Positions 22,951 to 25,145 of a DNA stretch of 25,145 nucleotides are shown piece by piece. The stretch is taken from assembly GCA_028456385.1 (NCBI GenBank), contig JALNQF010000523.1, positions 1-25,145 of the forward strand. The letters are read 5' to 3'. A program made the position numbers and the translations under genes. Below the pieces are notes generated by a model that worked only from the letters and a program-made list of their open reading frames with translations, ran no database searches and was not told the origin of the DNA. Source of the stretch: Ophiosphaerella korrae. Taxonomy: Eukaryota; Ascomycota; Dothideomycetes; Pleosporales; Phaeosphaeriaceae. Numbering within the stretch: the first letter of the stretch is position 1; each line of letters begins with the position of its first letter.

Positions 22951-23149
22951 CTAAGTAATAGTAGAAGCTATAAATAAAAAAATTGTTAAGTATAAAGTAT
23001 ATAAACTCTTAAGCTCTTCTACTAAAGTACTCTCTATTATACTTATATACTTTACTAGTTTTATAGCTAATATAAATATAGTAAAAGAGTACTTAGAATA
23101 TAACTAACTTAGTAAGATTAAAAGACTTAGAAAAGAATACTTAAAAGTA

Positions 23150-25145
23150 ATAATCTAGGTCTATAAGACTAGACTACTAGCCTTACTTAACTTAAGAGTA
23201 GAACTTAATATAATCTACTTTAAAATAGCTCTAGCTACTAGCTTAAGTATAACTTCTATACCTAAGAAAATAGCTAGAGTATAGCTAGTTACTATAAATA
23301 GAGTAAAAGAGTCCTTTAAAAAGATTATATAGAGTATACTAGTTATTATTAAAAGTATTAAAGTTTAGTCTAACTTCTTTATTATAAGAAGTCTCTCTTA
23401 CTTAATAATCTTTAAAAACCTATTTATAATAGATTATTAATACTCTTTTAAATAAGAAAATAATAGCTAAATATACTATAAAGTTTATAGTAATATTTAA
23501 TAGAATAAAATATATAAAATAGATAAATATAATAATAATAGAAAAACTAGTAAAGAACCTTACTACTAGGAGTAGAGTTCTATAAATAGATACGTAGAAA
23601 ATAAAGAAATAAGAAAGAGACGCCTAGAGAACTATTAGTAGTACCTAGTATCTATACTAGGAATTATAGAATAATCTATAAGTAGATCTAATAATAATAA
23701 AATAAGCTAGTATTTCTCTAGATAAAAGTATTTTAGAAATCCTAGAAGACTTTATAGAGATATAGAAATAAGTAAAAAGAAAAAAATAGATACTTAAAGG
23801 CTTATTAAAAGTAAAACTATAATTTAAGCTAAATACTATATATAAGTTAAAAGGTAAAAAAGTATAGCTAGTCTATAACTCCTTAGTATAGCCTTACTAA
23901 GTAGAGAGTTAATTAGACTAAAAAGTAAGAGTAGAACTTAAGTAGCTAGTAAATAATAACTAAAGCTAGAGACAATTCTAATAATATATTACTAATAAGA
24001 CTACTCTTTTTTTTATAAGTACTTAGGTTATAGAAGAATAGCTAGTAAAAATAAAGATTACTAACTAGCTATAGCTAAGAGAAAAAAAATACTAATTAAA
24101 GTTTTTTTATATTAAGAAGCTATATTAAGCTTTAACTTTATAGAATTAAGCTATATCTACTCTAATATTATTTTACTAGTTTAAATTAATATAGTACTTT
24201 ATAAAGCCTAAAAAGAAGATAGCTTCTCTATACTTTATAAACTAAGAGAAGTAGTTAATAAGATAATTTAAAAATAGTTAGACTAAAAAGTCTTTAAATT
24301 AAGTAAAAGCCTATATAGTAACCTTTAGTTTTTAGTAAAAAAAAAAGACTAAAGATACTAACTTATTAATAATACTTAGCGTACTAATAGTATAACTATT
24401 AAAGATACTAACTTACTTTTAAACCTAGATAAATTCTTAGAGGAATTTATAAGTTGCTACGTTATATCTCTTATAGACTTCTTCTCTAGATATAATTAAG
24501 TAGAGCTCTATTAAGACTTTAGACTACTTATAGTATTTTATACGCTAACTTATAGACTAGTATAGTAATATACTCTACTTATAAGTACTATAAACTCTAT
24601 TACTAAGTTTATATAAGTAGTAACTAAAATCTTATAAAAATTAATTCTAACAAGCTATATATTATATATAAATAATATTGTAGTAAAAGGCCTAAAAATA
24701 GACTATAACTTAGACTTACTAGATCCTAAAATCTAAAGGTTTATTAGCAAATATATTATTAATATAGATAAAGTTTTATATAACTTTAAGAGGGCTAGTA
24801 CTACTACCTTAGGTTTTAAATTAGATTAGTACTATAACTCTATAGAGATTATAGAGTATATAGTAGATAAAAAAGGCTAGTACTTAGCTAATAAAAAAGT
24901 CTAAAAGATAATTAAATAGCTAGCCTATAGATCTCTAAAAAAAGTCTAAATATTTATTAGCTTTTACGTATACTATAGAATCTAGATTAAAGGTTTTACT
25001 AAGATAGTAATACTACTATTTAAGCTACTAAAGAAGAATAAAGAATTTAAATAGAGTTAAGAAGCTTTTCTTACTATAGATAAATTAAAAACCTAACTAA
25101 CTAGTATACTAGTATTAGTCTCTATAGACTATAGTAAGCCTATTA
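23150..25145 (+). pseudogene. Element C pol, right copy (protease and RT; truncated by window end)
   Basis: The protease site at 23189-23203 reads N-L-R-V-E (family D-S-G-A-E). RT spans about 24000-24800, with its catalytic box at 24668-24679 reading I-N-N-I in place of I-D-D-I and followed by V-V-K-G. Upstream of the box, stretches such as F-I-x-V-V-T-K-I-L and S-L-I-D-F-F-S are typical of fungal Ty3/gypsy RTs of the I-D-D-I type, distinct from the Y-L-D-D type of element A, so C is a separate family. From about 24850 the RT/RNase H connection begins and the window ends there. Stops replace Gln and Trp codons throughout. RNase H and integrase of this copy lie outside the window; the left copy shows them. 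Confidence 0.85.

Larger units (their letters stand above)
19853..25145. repeat. Right palindrome arm (element C), cut by the window end
   Basis: Reverse-complement copy of 17248-15908 plus 8819-4837. It has no insertion at 21195-21199, where element A interrupts the left arm. The arm is 5.3 kb in this window and still fully homologous at position 25145, so its true end lies outside. Confidence 0.9.

Noticed and set aside
1..25145. Open reading frames of 100 codons or more scattered over all frames
   Set aside because: ATG is extremely rare because TG is depleted, and the open stretches follow composition (TAC, TTA, CTA-rich). None matches the frame of a recognisable domain without stops, so I call no intact CDS.
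1..25145. AT-rich fungal mitochondrial or plasmid DNA
   Set aside because: Mitochondrial DNA is AT-rich but not specifically free of CA/TG, and the recognisable content is nuclear-type Ty3/gypsy elements with LTRs and target duplications.
4837..25145. A terminal-inverted-repeat DNA transposon or inverted-repeat virus-like genome with 5-kb arms
   Set aside because: The arms encode gypsy gag-pol and the spacer encodes another gypsy pol; no transposase or viral gene is present, and the arm ends are not shown to be element ends.
1..25145. tRNA, rRNA or other structured RNA genes
   Set aside because: No conserved tRNA boxes, rRNA stretches or non-AT-rich islands are visible; hairpins are trivial in such TA-rich sequence.

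Overview
This window looks like transposon-derived heterochromatin from a filamentous ascomycete (Pezizomycotina-like); the species cannot be named. By eye about a quarter of the bases are G+C. The dinucleotides CA and TG are almost absent while TA is everywhere. That is the signature of repeat-induced point mutation (RIP, CpA to TpA on both strands) driven almost to completion. I see no intact gene. What remains are three sets of RIP-destroyed Ty3/gypsy (Metaviridae) LTR-retrotransposon sequences, still recognisable because reading frames and domain spacing survive although CAA, CAG and TGG codons have become stops.

Layout. Element A (8820-15902, minus strand) is a structurally complete element. 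It has 495-bp and 441-bp LTRs, 5-bp AGCTT target-site duplications, a polypurine tract, gag with two CCHC zinc knuckles, protease, reverse transcriptase, RNase H, a DD35E integrase and a probable chromodomain. Element B (about 17249-19857, plus strand) is a fragment of the same family running from RNase H to the polypurine tract, without LTRs. Element C is a different gypsy family. Its gag-pol is present twice in opposite orientations as the arms of a very large palindrome: left arm 4837-8819 plus 15908-17248 (minus strand), right arm 19853-25145 (plus strand, running off the window). B is the 2.6-kb spacer at the centre of the palindrome.

Order of events. The right arm holds the uninterrupted AGCTT target (21195-21199) at the point where A sits in the left arm. 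A therefore probably inserted into C gag after the arms were duplicated. All copies were then mutated by RIP, with the arms and the LTRs differing mainly by C/T and G/A changes.

Positions 1-2900 lie beyond the recognisable C integrase. They are equally RIP-mutated and I could not assign them. Nothing in the window suggests a working gene set; the interest lies in the architecture (palindrome, nested insertion, LTR-less spacer) and in the sequence context of the few CA/TG sites that survived.
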